A stretch of 64,000 nucleotides of DNA from Streptomyces subrutilus (GTDB taxonomy: Bacteria > Actinomycetota > Actinomycetes > Streptomycetales > Streptomycetaceae): NCBI RefSeq assembly GCF_008704535.1, contig NZ_CP023701.1, positions 6,676,001-6,740,000 on the forward strand. Direction: 5' to 3'. Within the stretch, counting starts at the first letter, position 1. Each line of letters begins with the position of its first letter. The translations under genes and the position numbers were made by a program. Shown here one piece after another: positions 1 through 8,082 of the stretch. Below the pieces are notes generated by a model that worked only from the letters and a program-made list of their open reading frames with translations, ran no database searches and was not told the origin of the DNA.

Positions 1-543
1 TACGAGGCGGGCGGCCACACCGGTGACATCGCCACCATGGTCCTCGTCCCCGAGATCGTCGACGCCGTCGCCCCGCTCCCCGTCCTCGCCGCCGGCGGCA
101 TCGGCAGCGGCGAGCAGATCGCCGCCTCCCTCGCCCTCGGCGCCCAGGGCGCCTGGCTCGGCTCCCTCTGGCTCACCACCACCGAGGCCGACCTGCACTC
201 CCGGGCCCTCACCGAGAAGCTCCTGGCCGCCGGCTCCGGAGACACCGTGCGCTCCCGCGCGCTCACCGGCAAGCCGGCCCGCCAACTGCGCACCGAGTGG
301 ACCGACGCCTGGGACGGCCCGGACGGACCCGGCCCCCTGCCCATGCCCCTCCAGGGACTGCTGGTGGCCGAGGCCGTCTCCCGCATCCAGAAGCACGAGG
401 TCCGGCCGCTGCTCGGCACCCCCGTCGGGCAGATCGTCGGCCGGATGAACAGCGAACGCAGCGTGCGGGCCGTCTTCGACGACCTCACCCGCGGCTTCGA
501 GCAGGCCCTCGACCGCATCAACCGCATCGCCGGCCGGGCCTGA
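1..543 (+). CDS. Nitronate monooxygenase family protein (3' part)
   Basis: The reading frame is open from the first base of the window, so the N-terminal part lies upstream. The visible part begins with YEAGGHTGDI, the FMN/nitronate-contacting loop of nitronate monooxygenases (2-nitropropane dioxygenases). It continues with the phosphate-binding strand VLAAGGIGSGEQI and the ALGAQGAWLGS segment typical of this TIM-barrel flavoenzyme family. The family oxidises alkyl nitronates with FMN, but many actinobacterial members of unknown substrate sit in acyl-CoA catabolic loci. Here the gene ends 36 bases before an acyl-CoA synthetase on the same strand, which suggests one operon. Family assignment is firm; the substrate is not known. 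Confidence 0.88.
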   Translation, partial: YEAGGHTGDIATMVLVPEIVDAVAPLPVLAAGGIGSGEQIAASLALGAQGAWLGSLWLTTTEADLHSRALTEKLLAAGSGDTVRSRALTGKPARQLRTEWTDAWDGPDGPGPLPMPLQGLLVAEAVSRIQKHEVRPLLGTPVGQIVGRMNSERSVRAVFDDLTRGFEQALDRINRIAGRA

Positions 544-579
544 GCCGGCGGCGGCGGACCGAGAGGAGCGAGCAGCAGC

Positions 580-2187
580 ATGACCGACACCCAGCACCCG
601 AACGGCTTCTGGGCCCAGGCCGCGGCCGACCCGGACCGCACCGTCCTGGTCACCCCCGCGGGCGAGGAGTGGTCCGCCGGCCGCCTGCACGCCGCCGTCA
701 ACCGGCTCGTCCACGGCCTGCGCGCGGCCGGCCTGGAGCACGGGGACGCCTTCGCCGTCGTCCTGCCCAACGGCGTCGAGTTCCTCACCGCCTACCTCGC
801 GGCCTCCCAGGCGGGCTTCTACCTCGTCCCCGTCAACCACCACCTCGTCGGCCCCGAGATCGCCTGGATCGTCTCCGACTCCGGCGCCAAGGTCCTCATC
901 GCCCACGAACGCTTCGCCGAGGCGGCCACCGCCGCCGCCGACGAGGCCGGGCTGCCCGCGAGCCACCGCTTCGGGGTCGGGGGTGAGGGGACCGGCGGCG
1001 GGGGGACCGGCGGCTCGGAAACCGCGGACGGCGCCCCCGCCGGCTTCCGGCCGTACGCGGACCTCCTCGACGGGCAGCCGGCGGCACCCCCCGAGGGCCG
1101 CACCCTCGGCTGGGTCATGAACTACACCTCCGGCACCACCGGCCGCCCCCGCGGCATCCGCCGCCCGCTGCCCGGCAAGGCCCCCGAGGAGACGTACCTG
1201 GGCGGCTTCCTCGGCATCTTCGGCATCCGCCCCTTCGACGGCAACGTCCACCTGGTGTGCTCCCCGCTCTACCACACGGCCGTCCTGCAGTTCGCCGGTG
1301 CGGCCCTGCACATCGGGCACCCGCTGGTCCTGATGGACCGGTGGAGCCCGCAGGAGATGCTCCGGCTCATCGACGACCACGCCTGCACGCACACCCACAT
1401 GGTGCCCACGCAGTTCCACCGGCTGCTCGCGCTGCCCCAGGAGACCAAGGACGCCTACGACGTCTCCTCCATGCGGCACGCCATCCACGGAGCGGCGCCC
1501 TGCCCCGACCACGTCAAACGGGCGATGATCGACTGGTGGGGCCGCTGCGTGGAGGAGTACTACGCGGCGAGCGAGGGCGGCGGGGCCTTCGCGACCGCCG
1601 AGGACTGGCTGAAGAGGCCGGGGACCGTCGGCCGGGCCTGGCCGATCAGCGAACTCGCCGTCTTCGACGACGACGGCAACCGGCTGCCCGCCGGCGAGCT
1701 CGGCACCGTCTACATCAAGATGAACACCGGCGGCTTCAGCTACCACAAGGACGAGGGCAAGACGAGGAAGAACCGCATCGGCGACTTCTTCACGGTCGGC
1801 GACCTCGGGCTGATGGACGAGGAGGGCTACCTCTTCCTCCGCGACCGCAAGATCGACATGATCATCTCGGGCGGGGTCAACATCTATCCCGCGGAGATAG
1901 AGTCCGCCCTCCTCACCCACCCCGCGGTCGCCGACGCCGCCGCCTTCGGCATCCCCCACGCCGACTGGGGCGAGGAGGTCAAGGCCGTCGTCGAACCCGC
2001 CGAGGGGTTCGAGGCGGGCGACGCCCTCGCGGCCGAGATCCTGCACCACTGCGAACGCCGACTGGCCGGCTACAAGCGCCCCAAGACGGTCGACTTCATC
2101 GGGGCGATGCCCCGCGACCCCAACGGCAAGCTCTACAAGCGCCGGCTGCGCGACCCGTACTGGGAGGGCCGCGACCGCGCCGTGTGA
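580..2187 (+). CDS. Acyl-CoA synthetase (AMP-dependent ligase, FadD type)
   Basis: 535 residues, a normal length for a class I adenylate-forming acyl-CoA ligase. The P-loop motif YTSGTTGRPRG lies near residue 183, the adenylate-contacting EYYAASEGG near 325, the GDLG hinge region near 407, and the C-terminal subdomain ends with PNGKLYKRRL, which carries the catalytic lysine. The enzyme should activate a carboxylic acid with ATP and load it onto CoA in the cytoplasm. A good ribosome-binding site (gagagg) precedes the ATG. A short Gly-rich insert (about residues 128-146) is probably a loop. The nitronate monooxygenase gene is just upstream, so both probably act in one catabolic pathway. The substrate cannot be read from the sequence. 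Confidence 0.9.
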   Translation: MTDTQHPNGFWAQAAADPDRTVLVTPAGEEWSAGRLHAAVNRLVHGLRAAGLEHGDAFAVVLPNGVEFLTAYLAASQAGFYLVPVNHHLVGPEIAWIVSDSGAKVLIAHERFAEAATAAADEAGLPASHRFGVGGEGTGGGGTGGSETADGAPAGFRPYADLLDGQPAAPPEGRTLGWVMNYTSGTTGRPRGIRRPLPGKAPEETYLGGFLGIFGIRPFDGNVHLVCSPLYHTAVLQFAGAALHIGHPLVLMDRWSPQEMLRLIDDHACTHTHMVPTQFHRLLALPQETKDAYDVSSMRHAIHGAAPCPDHVKRAMIDWWGRCVEEYYAASEGGGAFATAEDWLKRPGTVGRAWPISELAVFDDDGNRLPAGELGTVYIKMNTGGFSYHKDEGKTRKNRIGDFFTVGDLGLMDEEGYLFLRDRKIDMIISGGVNIYPAEIESALLTHPAVADAAAFGIPHADWGEEVKAVVEPAEGFEAGDALAAEILHHCERRLAGYKRPKTVDFIGAMPRDPNGKLYKRRLRDPYWEGRDRAV

Positions 2188-2361
2188 GCACCGCCCGCCG
2201 CCCGCCGCCCGGCCCCGGCCGCCGTCCTCCCGTGTGGGGGCGGCCGTCGCGGCCGGGCGGCGGCCGTCCCCGTCCGCCACGCCCGGGATGTTCGTGAGAA
2301 TCGCCACGTCAAGGCCCCGGAGGCGCGCCTTGCTGCGCATGAGGAGGACAGTTCTGGCAAC

Positions 2362-3510
2362 TTGGCTGATATGAGTACGGCAACGCACAGATCCCCTTTG
2401 ACCGACTGGACCGTCCTGGTCCCCGTGGTGGCACTCATCGCGCTCGTCTTCAGCTGGGGACGCGATCTGCCCTCGTACGCGGTGATCCTGGTGTCCCTCT
2501 GCCTCGCGGGCGCGGTGCTGGCGGCGGTCCACCACGCCGAGGTCGTCGCCCACCGGGTCGGGGAACCCTTCGGCTCGATCGTCCTCGCCGTGGCGGTCAC
2601 CGTCATCGAAGTGGCGCTCATCGTCACCCTGATGGCCGACGGCGGACCCAAGACCGCGTCCCTCGCCCGGGACACCGTCTTCGCGGCCGTCATGATCACC
2701 TGCAACGGCATCGTCGGCATGTCGCTGCTCGTCGGCGCGCTGCGCAACCGCGTCGCGGTCTTCAACGCCGAAGGGTCCGGCGCGGCCCTGGCCACCGTCG
2801 CGACCCTCGCCGTCCTCAGCCTGGTCCTGCCGACCTTCACCACCAGCAAGCCCGGACCCGAGTTCTCCACCGCCCAGCTGACCTTCGCCGCCGTCGCCTC
2901 GCTCGCCCTCTACGGCCTGTTCATCGCCGTCCAGACGGTCCGTCACCGGGACTACTTCCTGCCCGTGGACACCAAGCGCATCCGCAAGGAGGCGGCGCAG
3001 GCCGCCGCGGCGGCCGCCGCGGGCGAGGACGACGAACACGCCGAGCCGCCCACCTCGCGCGCCGCGCTCATCAGCCTCGGCCTGCTGCTCGTCGCCCTCG
3101 TCGCGGTCGTCGGCAACGCCAAGGCCGTCTCCCCGACCATCGAGAAGGGGGTCGCCGACGCCGGGCTGCCCAACGCCGTCGTCGGTGTGATCATCGCCCT
3201 CCTGGTGCTGCTGCCGGAGACCCTGGCCGCCGTCCGCGCCGCCCGCCGCGACCGCGTCCAGACCAGCCTCAACCTGGCGTACGGATCGGCCATCGCCAGC
3301 ATCGGCCTGACCATCCCCGCCATCGCGCTGGCCTCCGTGTGGCTCTCCGGCCCGCTGCTCCTCGGCCTCGGCCCGATCCACATGGTGCTGCTCGCCCTCA
3401 CCGTCGTCGTCAGCGCCCTGACCATCGTCCCCGGCCGCGCCACCCTGCTCCAGGGCGGCGTCCACCTCGTCCTGTTCGCGGGCTTCCTGTTCCTCGCGGT
3501 CAGCCCCTAG
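2362..3510 (+). CDS. chaA: Ca2+/H+ (cation/proton) antiporter ChaA
   Basis: 382 residues made almost wholly of hydrophobic segments (ten or eleven). It shows the two alpha-repeat motifs of the CaCA superfamily: VAVTVIEVALIVTLM in the first half and LLPETLAAVRAARRD followed by LAYGSAIASIGL in the second. A hydrophilic Ala- and acid-rich loop lies between them (about residues 213-235), as in ChaA. ChaA exchanges cytoplasmic Ca2+, Na+ or K+ for protons across the plasma membrane. The start is uncertain: TTG at 2362 lies 13 bases after a strong aggagga, and ATG at 2371 is 22 bases after it. The stop codon TAG falls inside the left end of the palindromic repeat that follows. Confidence 0.88.
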   Translation: MADMSTATHRSPLTDWTVLVPVVALIALVFSWGRDLPSYAVILVSLCLAGAVLAAVHHAEVVAHRVGEPFGSIVLAVAVTVIEVALIVTLMADGGPKTASLARDTVFAAVMITCNGIVGMSLLVGALRNRVAVFNAEGSGAALATVATLAVLSLVLPTFTTSKPGPEFSTAQLTFAAVASLALYGLFIAVQTVRHRDYFLPVDTKRIRKEAAQAAAAAAAGEDDEHAEPPTSRAALISLGLLLVALVAVVGNAKAVSPTIEKGVADAGLPNAVVGVIIALLVLLPETLAAVRAARRDRVQTSLNLAYGSAIASIGLTIPAIALASVWLSGPLLLGLGPIHMVLLALTVVVSALTIVPGRATLLQGGVHLVLFAGFLFLAVSP

Positions 3511-3675
3511 GCCGTCTCTTTCGGATCTTGCCGGGCCCGCGACGCCTGGCACCGTGCCTGGCCGCACTGCCGAGGCGACCACGTACGTCCAGTACGCGAG
3601 CGCCCCGGCAGCACGCCCAGGCACGGCACCAGACGCCGCGGGCTCGGCCGACAAGATCCGAAAGAGACGGCCTAG
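3507..3675. repeat. 169-bp palindromic MITE-like element with perfect 24-bp terminal inverted repeats
   Basis: Bases 3507-3530 and 3652-3675 are perfect reverse complements (24 of 24). The inner arms are also largely complementary, so almost the whole element can fold on itself. Both ends carry CTAG, the type of target preferred by IS5-group (YTAR) and IS630-group (CTAG) transposons, which suggests a non-autonomous derivative of such an element. The chaA stop codon TAG is part of the left CTAG, so the insertion kept the gene intact. No other copy was noticed in this window. It may also act as a two-way terminator between chaA and the convergent acylase remnant. Confidence 0.85.
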
Positions 3676-3731
3676 CCGACCGTGCCCCGGCCCGGCGCGG
3701 GCACAGTCCCCGCGCCGGGCCGGCCACCTCG

Positions 3732-4632
3732 TCAGCGGAGCTCGCGCGGCCCCACCACCTTCAGCCGCGGCGAGGCCAGGATGTCCCGCTCGCAGAAGCG
3801 CGAGGTCACCCACCGCTCCTGCGAGAACAGCCGGGTCTGGTCCGCGGAGTACGCCGACCGCGAGTTCGAGGACTGGCCGTACGTCAGCAGGGTGCGCGCC
3901 ACCGGGCAGCCCCCGCCGTTCCAGCCGACCGCCTGGATGTGGCCGGAGCCGTGCACGACCTCCGGATAGCCGCCGGCCGCCGCGTTCCACGGCGCCTCGA
4001 TCTTGTTCCACACGCCGAACGCCTCCGTACCGCCGCCCACCGGCAGCCGCTCCCCGCCGCGGACCACGAACTGGTGCTCGCCGAGCGGTGCGTCCAGCGC
4101 GATCCCCGCCGCCCGGAGCTCGGCGACCGCGTCGGCGAGGGCGCGGCCGATCCCGGGCGCCGCCCGGTCCAGGGTGTGGGGCGTGCGCGCGGGGTCGGCC
4201 GCCGAGAACGGCACCAGCCACAGGTCCTTCGCGGCCGTCGCCGCCGTCAGCTTCCGCCAGAACCGGTCGAAGAGCAGCGCGCCCCGGCTGGAGCCGTCCG
4301 CCGTACGGTCCCAGCCGGCCAGCACCGCACAGGCCGCCGACACGTCCACCGGGGCACCGTCGCCGCCCGTCGCCGTGCCACCGGGCAGCGCCGCGCACGC
4401 GGCCGCGGCGTCGGCCGCCGCCGGGTCGCCCGCCGGTACCCGGTTCGCGAGCTGCTGGGACTGGAGGTCGGCCACGGTCAGCCGGCCCCGGGCGGCCATC
4501 GCCGACGCGTCCTCGATCGCGCCCCGGGTGCGCAGCGCGCGGGGCGGCGACATTGCCCCGGACGCGCTCGTAGCCGGTCAGCGGCCGCTCCGGGTTGGCC
4601 AGCCAGGCGCTGTCGTTGGAGTTGGCGAAGGG
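3732..4632 (-). pseudogene. Penicillin acylase family protein, C-terminal fragment, truncated by an IS element
   Basis: The minus strand encodes the C-terminal half of an Ntn-hydrolase of the penicillin/acyl-homoserine-lactone acylase family. Residues reading FANSNDSAWLANPERPLTGY are followed by RALRTRGAIED and later by GVWNKIEAP and WNGGGCPVARTLLTYGQSSN, all typical of the beta chain. Two lesions are visible. The N-terminal half is missing because an IS3-like element lies at about 4633. The segment before about 4555 is also out of frame with the rest: dropping one base in ggcaatgtcg would restore one reading frame. The gene is therefore dead. The intact family hydrolyses amide bonds of beta-lactams or lipopeptide side chains outside the membrane. 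Confidence 0.85.
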
Positions 4633-4671
4633 TCTGCCGCACGATGCATGGCAGGTGGGAAGGATGTCGCT

Positions 4672-4980
4672 GTGCCCAGGCCTTGTCCCCAGGAGCTCCG
4701 CGAGGACGTCGTGCGGGTCGCGAGGAACCGCGGTCCGGGCGTCACGGTCGAGCAGGTGGCCGCCGACTTCGGCGTCCACGCGATGATGTTGTGGAAGTGG
4801 ATGCGCCGCGCGGACATCGACGACGGCGTGAAGCCCGGGACGACCAGCCAGGAGAGCGCGGAACTGAGGGAAGCGCGTCGGCGGATCAAGCTGCTGGAGC
4901 AGGAGAACGAGGTCCTGCGGCGGGCGGCGGCCTATCTGTCGCAGGCGAACCTGCCGGGAAAAGGATCTACCCGCGCGTGA
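4672..4980 (+). CDS. IS3-family transposase OrfA
   Basis: 102 residues. The N-terminal helix-turn-helix (about residues 5-45, ending AADFGVHAMMLWKWMRR) binds the element ends. It is followed by a leucine-zipper-like coiled coil, ELREARRRIKLLEQENEVLRRA, at about residues 65-87. Both are standard for IS3 OrfA. The GTG at 4672 is preferred because gggaagga sits seven bases upstream; an in-frame ATG at 4648 is less well placed. OrfA normally joins with OrfB through a -1 frameshift near its 3' end, and the two frames overlap here by about 28 bases. OrfA itself looks intact, though its partner is broken. Confidence 0.8.
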   Translation: MPRPCPQELREDVVRVARNRGPGVTVEQVAADFGVHAMMLWKWMRRADIDDGVKPGTTSQESAELREARRRIKLLEQENEVLRRAAAYLSQANLPGKGSTRA

Positions 4981-5676
4981 AGGATCTGGCCGGCGACGGG
5001 GTGCCCGTTACGGTCGCGTGCCGGGTGCTGAAGCTCGCCAGGCAGCCCTCCTACCGCTGGCTCGACGAGCCGGTGACCGCAGCCGAGGTCGAGAAGGCCC
5101 ACCGCGCGCAGGCGCTGTTCGCCGCGCACCGCGACGACCCGGAGTTCGGCTACCGCTTCCTGGCCGACGAGGCCCGCGACACGGGTGTCGGCATGGCTGA
5201 CCGCACCGCCTGGCGGATCTGCCGGGACAACCAGTGGTGGAGCGTGTTCGGCAAGAAACGTGGCCGGGCCAAGAAGGCGGGCCCGCCGGTCCACGACGAC
5301 CTGGTGAACCGCGTCTTCACCGCGACCGACCCGGACCGCCTGTGGCTCACCGACATCGCCGAACACGCCACCGGCGAGGGCAAGCTGTATCTCTGCGCGG
5401 TCAAGGACGCCTTCAGCAAACGCGCTTGGCAGCGAACGCCCCGGACAACGCCGTCGCCCGGCGACAGAGCGTCGCCGGATGCATCCTGCACAGCGACAGG
5501 GAATCGCAATTTCGCTCCCGGAAACTCGTCCGGGCCCTCGGCCGCCACCAGATGGCCGGCTCGATAGGAAGAGTCGGGGTGGCCTGCGACAGCGCGGCCA
5601 TGGAGTTCTTCCCGGCCGCCTGACCCCCGTCGAATACGAGACCGTCATGACCACGTCGGCTCTTCAGGTCGCGTGA
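4953..5676 (+). pseudogene. IS3-family transposase OrfB (DDE integrase), deleted and frameshifted
   Basis: Begins as a normal OrfB (RIYPRVKDLAGDGV, then the HTH_21 region HRDDPEFGYRFLADEA) and reaches the first catalytic Asp in WLTDIAEH. After KDAFSKR (about 5419) the frame changes and a stretch of the usual sequence is missing. The second Asp appears in another frame (ILHSDRESQFRS). The glutamate region (SAAMEFF) then runs straight into a stop, while the usual C-terminal tail LTPVEYETVM follows in a third frame. At least two internal deletions or frameshifts are therefore needed to explain it, and the enzyme cannot be active. Confidence 0.82.
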
Positions 5677-5690
5677 CCGAACCTGTCACC

Positions 5691-6024
5691 CAACGCCGCA
5701 TCAGACCCGGACGACCCCGCAGGGGTTGATCGAAACACAGCTCCCGGTGGATCGCGAGCCGTAAGAGTGCCCCGTCGAGACCGTGCTCGCGTGGACCGGT
5801 CCGGGCGTGCTTGCCGGACGCGACGATGAGCAGATCGGCCTACTGCTCACCGGCCACGCCAGCACGGTCGCCTCCGACGTCCGGCCGCGCCGATCAGCTG
5901 CCGAGGGGCAGTGGGCCCGGGCGCTCGCCTACGTCGTCCTGCGTGGGGTGGAAGGCCGGCTGTCCGCGACGCCGGAGAGCACCGTGCGCTGAGTTCGGAG
6001 CCGCGCCCGTCTCGTCCGCTTCCT
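5691..6024. other. Gene-poor stretch between the IS remnant and the P450 gene
   Basis: No gene is recognised. A 69-codon frame at 5783-5992 (+, GTG start) has Streptomyces-like codon use but no ribosome-binding site and no similarity I can name. It may be a leftover of whatever stood here before the IS insertion. The N-terminal half of the broken penicillin acylase is not found here. Confidence 0.4.
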
Positions 6025-7251
6025 CTACCAGGTGACGGGCAGTTCCGTCGGCCGGGTGAACAGGTAGGTGTCCGGTTCCCAGGCGATGTCCTCGTGTTTG
6101 GCGGCCAGGGTCAGGTCCGGCAGATGCGTGAAGAGGGTCGAGAGTGCCGTCTGGAGGTACAGGCGGGCGATGTTGACGCCGAGGCAGAAGTGGGGGCCGG
6201 TGCCGAAGGTGATGGCCGGGTCCTCTCGTGTGCCGCGGTCGAGGCGGAATCGCTCCGGTTGTTTGTAGTGTTCCGGGTCCCAGGTCGCGGCGACCCAGGG
6301 GGTGACGACGGCGTCGCCGGCCCGGATGCGTACCCCGTGCAGCTCGGTGTCGGCCAGTGCGACGCGGGGCATGGAGGTCATGCCGTTGTGGTGCAGGCGC
6401 AGGAGTTCGGCCACTGCGGTGGGCCACAGCCCGGGGTCACGCCGTATGCGGGCGAGCTGGTCGCCGTGCCGCAGCAGGGTGTAGACACCGGTGGTGACCG
6501 GGCCGGTGACCGGTTCCGCGGAGGTGACGAACAGGTACATCACCGTGGCGTGCAGGTGCTCCGAGGTGATGGTCCCGTCGTGGTGGGCGCGGATCAGTGC
6601 TTCGACCGGGTCGCGCGGTTCGCGTTCGACTTCGTAGTCGGCGCTCTTGGCTTCGATGACTTCGGTGGCGAAGTCGAGCATCCACCGGGTGGAGGTGTCG
6701 ATCTTGGCGGCCGGTGTCGTGTAGTCGACCTGCGAGCGCAGCCGGGGCACGATCTTGCGGCGTTGGCGTGGTGCCACGCGCATCAGGTCGCAGGCGAGGG
6801 TCGCGGCGAGCGGATGTGCGTAGGCGCGGTGCAGGTCCGCGGGGTTGGGGCCGTCGCGCAGTGCCGTCGCCAGGTCGGAGGCGGCCAGGGAGATGGCGGG
6901 TTCGAGGGCCTTCGCGGCGGCCGGGCTGAAGAACGGCTGGACCACGCGACGTACGGTGGTGTGCTCGGGCGGGTCGAGGTTGAAGATGCCGCCGGGCACG
7001 CTGTTGAAATCGTCTCCGGCGATGCGCTGCCCGCCGGGGCAGGTGAGGTCGCGGGAGAAGTTGCGGCTGGATCCGATCGCGGTGATGTCGGTGCGGCGGG
7101 TCACCAGCCAGGCACGGTGGCCGGAGGGGAAGGTCACCTGCGCCACCGGCCGTTCGCGCCGCAGGAGGTCGAACATCTCGGGCGGCAGGCCGTGCCCGCG
7201 GGTGGGGAAGGAGTCGGGCCAGGTCAGTTCATCGGGAATCGTCGTCGCCAC
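6025..7251 (-). CDS. Cytochrome P450, probable diketopiperazine tailoring enzyme
   Basis: 408 residues from the preferred GTG start (agagga six bases upstream; an in-frame ATG lies at 7266). The K-helix ExxR is AELLRLHH (Glu282, Arg285) and the heme-ligand loop is FGTGPHFCLG with Cys356. The I-helix is atypical: the usual (A/G)Gx(D/E)T is replaced by TSAEPVTG (Glu246, Thr249), so acid and threonine are not adjacent. The start overlaps the end of the cyclodipeptide synthase gene, which indicates translational coupling. Known P450s in cyclodipeptide synthase operons hydroxylate, aromatise, dimerise or couple a nucleobase to the diketopiperazine; which applies here is unknown. It needs ferredoxin partners encoded elsewhere. 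Confidence 0.93.
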   Translation of the reverse strand: MATTIPDELTWPDSFPTRGHGLPPEMFDLLRRERPVAQVTFPSGHRAWLVTRRTDITAIGSSRNFSRDLTCPGGQRIAGDDFNSVPGGIFNLDPPEHTTVRRVVQPFFSPAAAKALEPAISLAASDLATALRDGPNPADLHRAYAHPLAATLACDLMRVAPRQRRKIVPRLRSQVDYTTPAAKIDTSTRWMLDFATEVIEAKSADYEVEREPRDPVEALIRAHHDGTITSEHLHATVMYLFVTSAEPVTGPVTTGVYTLLRHGDQLARIRRDPGLWPTAVAELLRLHHNGMTSMPRVALADTELHGVRIRAGDAVVTPWVAATWDPEHYKQPERFRLDRGTREDPAITFGTGPHFCLGVNIARLYLQTALSTLFTHLPDLTLAAKHEDIAWEPDTYLFTRPTELPVTW

Positions 7252-8014
7252 GGTCGTTCCTCTCATCGGTGAGCACGGACAGGGCGTGGCCAGCCCCTAC
7301 GGCGAGCCCGGGTATCCGGCCGGCGGCCACCACGTCGTAGACGGGCACCCTGCGGTGGTAGACGAACAGGGCGCTGGGTCGCGCGAGCATTCCGGCCGCG
7401 TCCAGCAGCAGCGGGGCCTCGGCGAAGATGTAGCGGGTATTGATCTCGATCTGAGCCGGAGAGGGCTCCGAGTCGGTGGAGGTGGCCAGGGCCGTGCGGG
7501 TCATCGCGTGCACCGCCTCGCGCATCGGCGCCTGCGTGCGATAGGCGTTCTCGATGCGGGCCCGGCTCTTCTGGTAGCGCGGGTGGGAGGCGAAACGGGT
7601 CATCACGTGGACCCGCTCGTCCGTGTCGGGTACGCCGCAGTCGGCCAGGGTCCGACGTGCGACGTTGCGCATGGTGTGGATGACGCGCTTGGAGCGCTGG
7701 ACCGCGTGCCGCGGCGTCTTGCCGGCGGATATGTAGCGCAGCGCCGATTCGGGGGCCCCGGGGAGGACCACGTGCACGTCGGAGAAGGATGCGGCGGCGC
7801 TCTGGCACAGGTCGGTCACGGTCTGCGTGGAGTAGAAGGAGTTGAACGGCGACAGGCCCAGCACCAGGGTGCCGTACCGCTCGGCCAGGCGAGGGTCATG
7901 GAGATCCAACCCCTCCACCCGGAATCCGCTGGCCCCTGGGGTGTCCGGTGCCGCGTCCCCCGGGGGATCGTCCACGCCGGCGAGGGGCGGTGCGCTGTTA
8001 CGAACTCGGCTCAT
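7229..8014 (-). CDS. tRNA-dependent cyclodipeptide synthase (NYH type)
   Basis: 261 residues from the ATG at 8014, which has gaaggaagg eight bases upstream. The catalytic set of the family is visible with the right spacing. The nucleophile Ser55 lies in GLSPFNSF, Asn58 follows, Tyr195 and Glu199 lie in RYIFAEAP, and Tyr219-His220 lie in FVYHRR. These match Ser37, Asn40, Tyr178, Glu182, Tyr202 and His203 of AlbC, so the protein belongs to the NYH subfamily. A basic helix (RSKRVIHTMRNVARR) fits the tRNA-contacting alpha4. The enzyme takes two aminoacyl-tRNAs and forms a cyclic dipeptide without ATP or an NRPS. The amino acids used cannot be predicted by eye. Confidence 0.93.
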   Translation of the reverse strand: MSRVRNSAPPLAGVDDPPGDAAPDTPGASGFRVEGLDLHDPRLAERYGTLVLGLSPFNSFYSTQTVTDLCQSAAASFSDVHVVLPGAPESALRYISAGKTPRHAVQRSKRVIHTMRNVARRTLADCGVPDTDERVHVMTRFASHPRYQKSRARIENAYRTQAPMREAVHAMTRTALATSTDSEPSPAQIEINTRYIFAEAPLLLDAAGMLARPSALFVYHRRVPVYDVVAAGRIPGLAVGAGHALSVLTDERNDRGDDDSR

Positions 8015-8082
8015 GGCAGATGCCTTCCTTCTCTGATGGGGTGGGGCGGGGTGGAACAGAGAATCCGCTCGTGGGAAGCGGC

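Larger units (their letters stand above)
4633..5690 (+). mobile_element. Degenerate IS3-family insertion sequence
   Basis: An IS3-type orfA (4672-4980) is followed by a damaged orfB (4953-5676) in a shifted frame, the usual arrangement for programmed frameshifting. The left edge interrupts the penicillin acylase remnant at about 4633. The right edge is placed only roughly, just after the last recognisable OrfB residues (LTPVEYETVM). I could not identify convincing terminal inverted repeats or a target duplication. The orfB lesions mean the copy can no longer transpose by itself. Confidence 0.75.
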
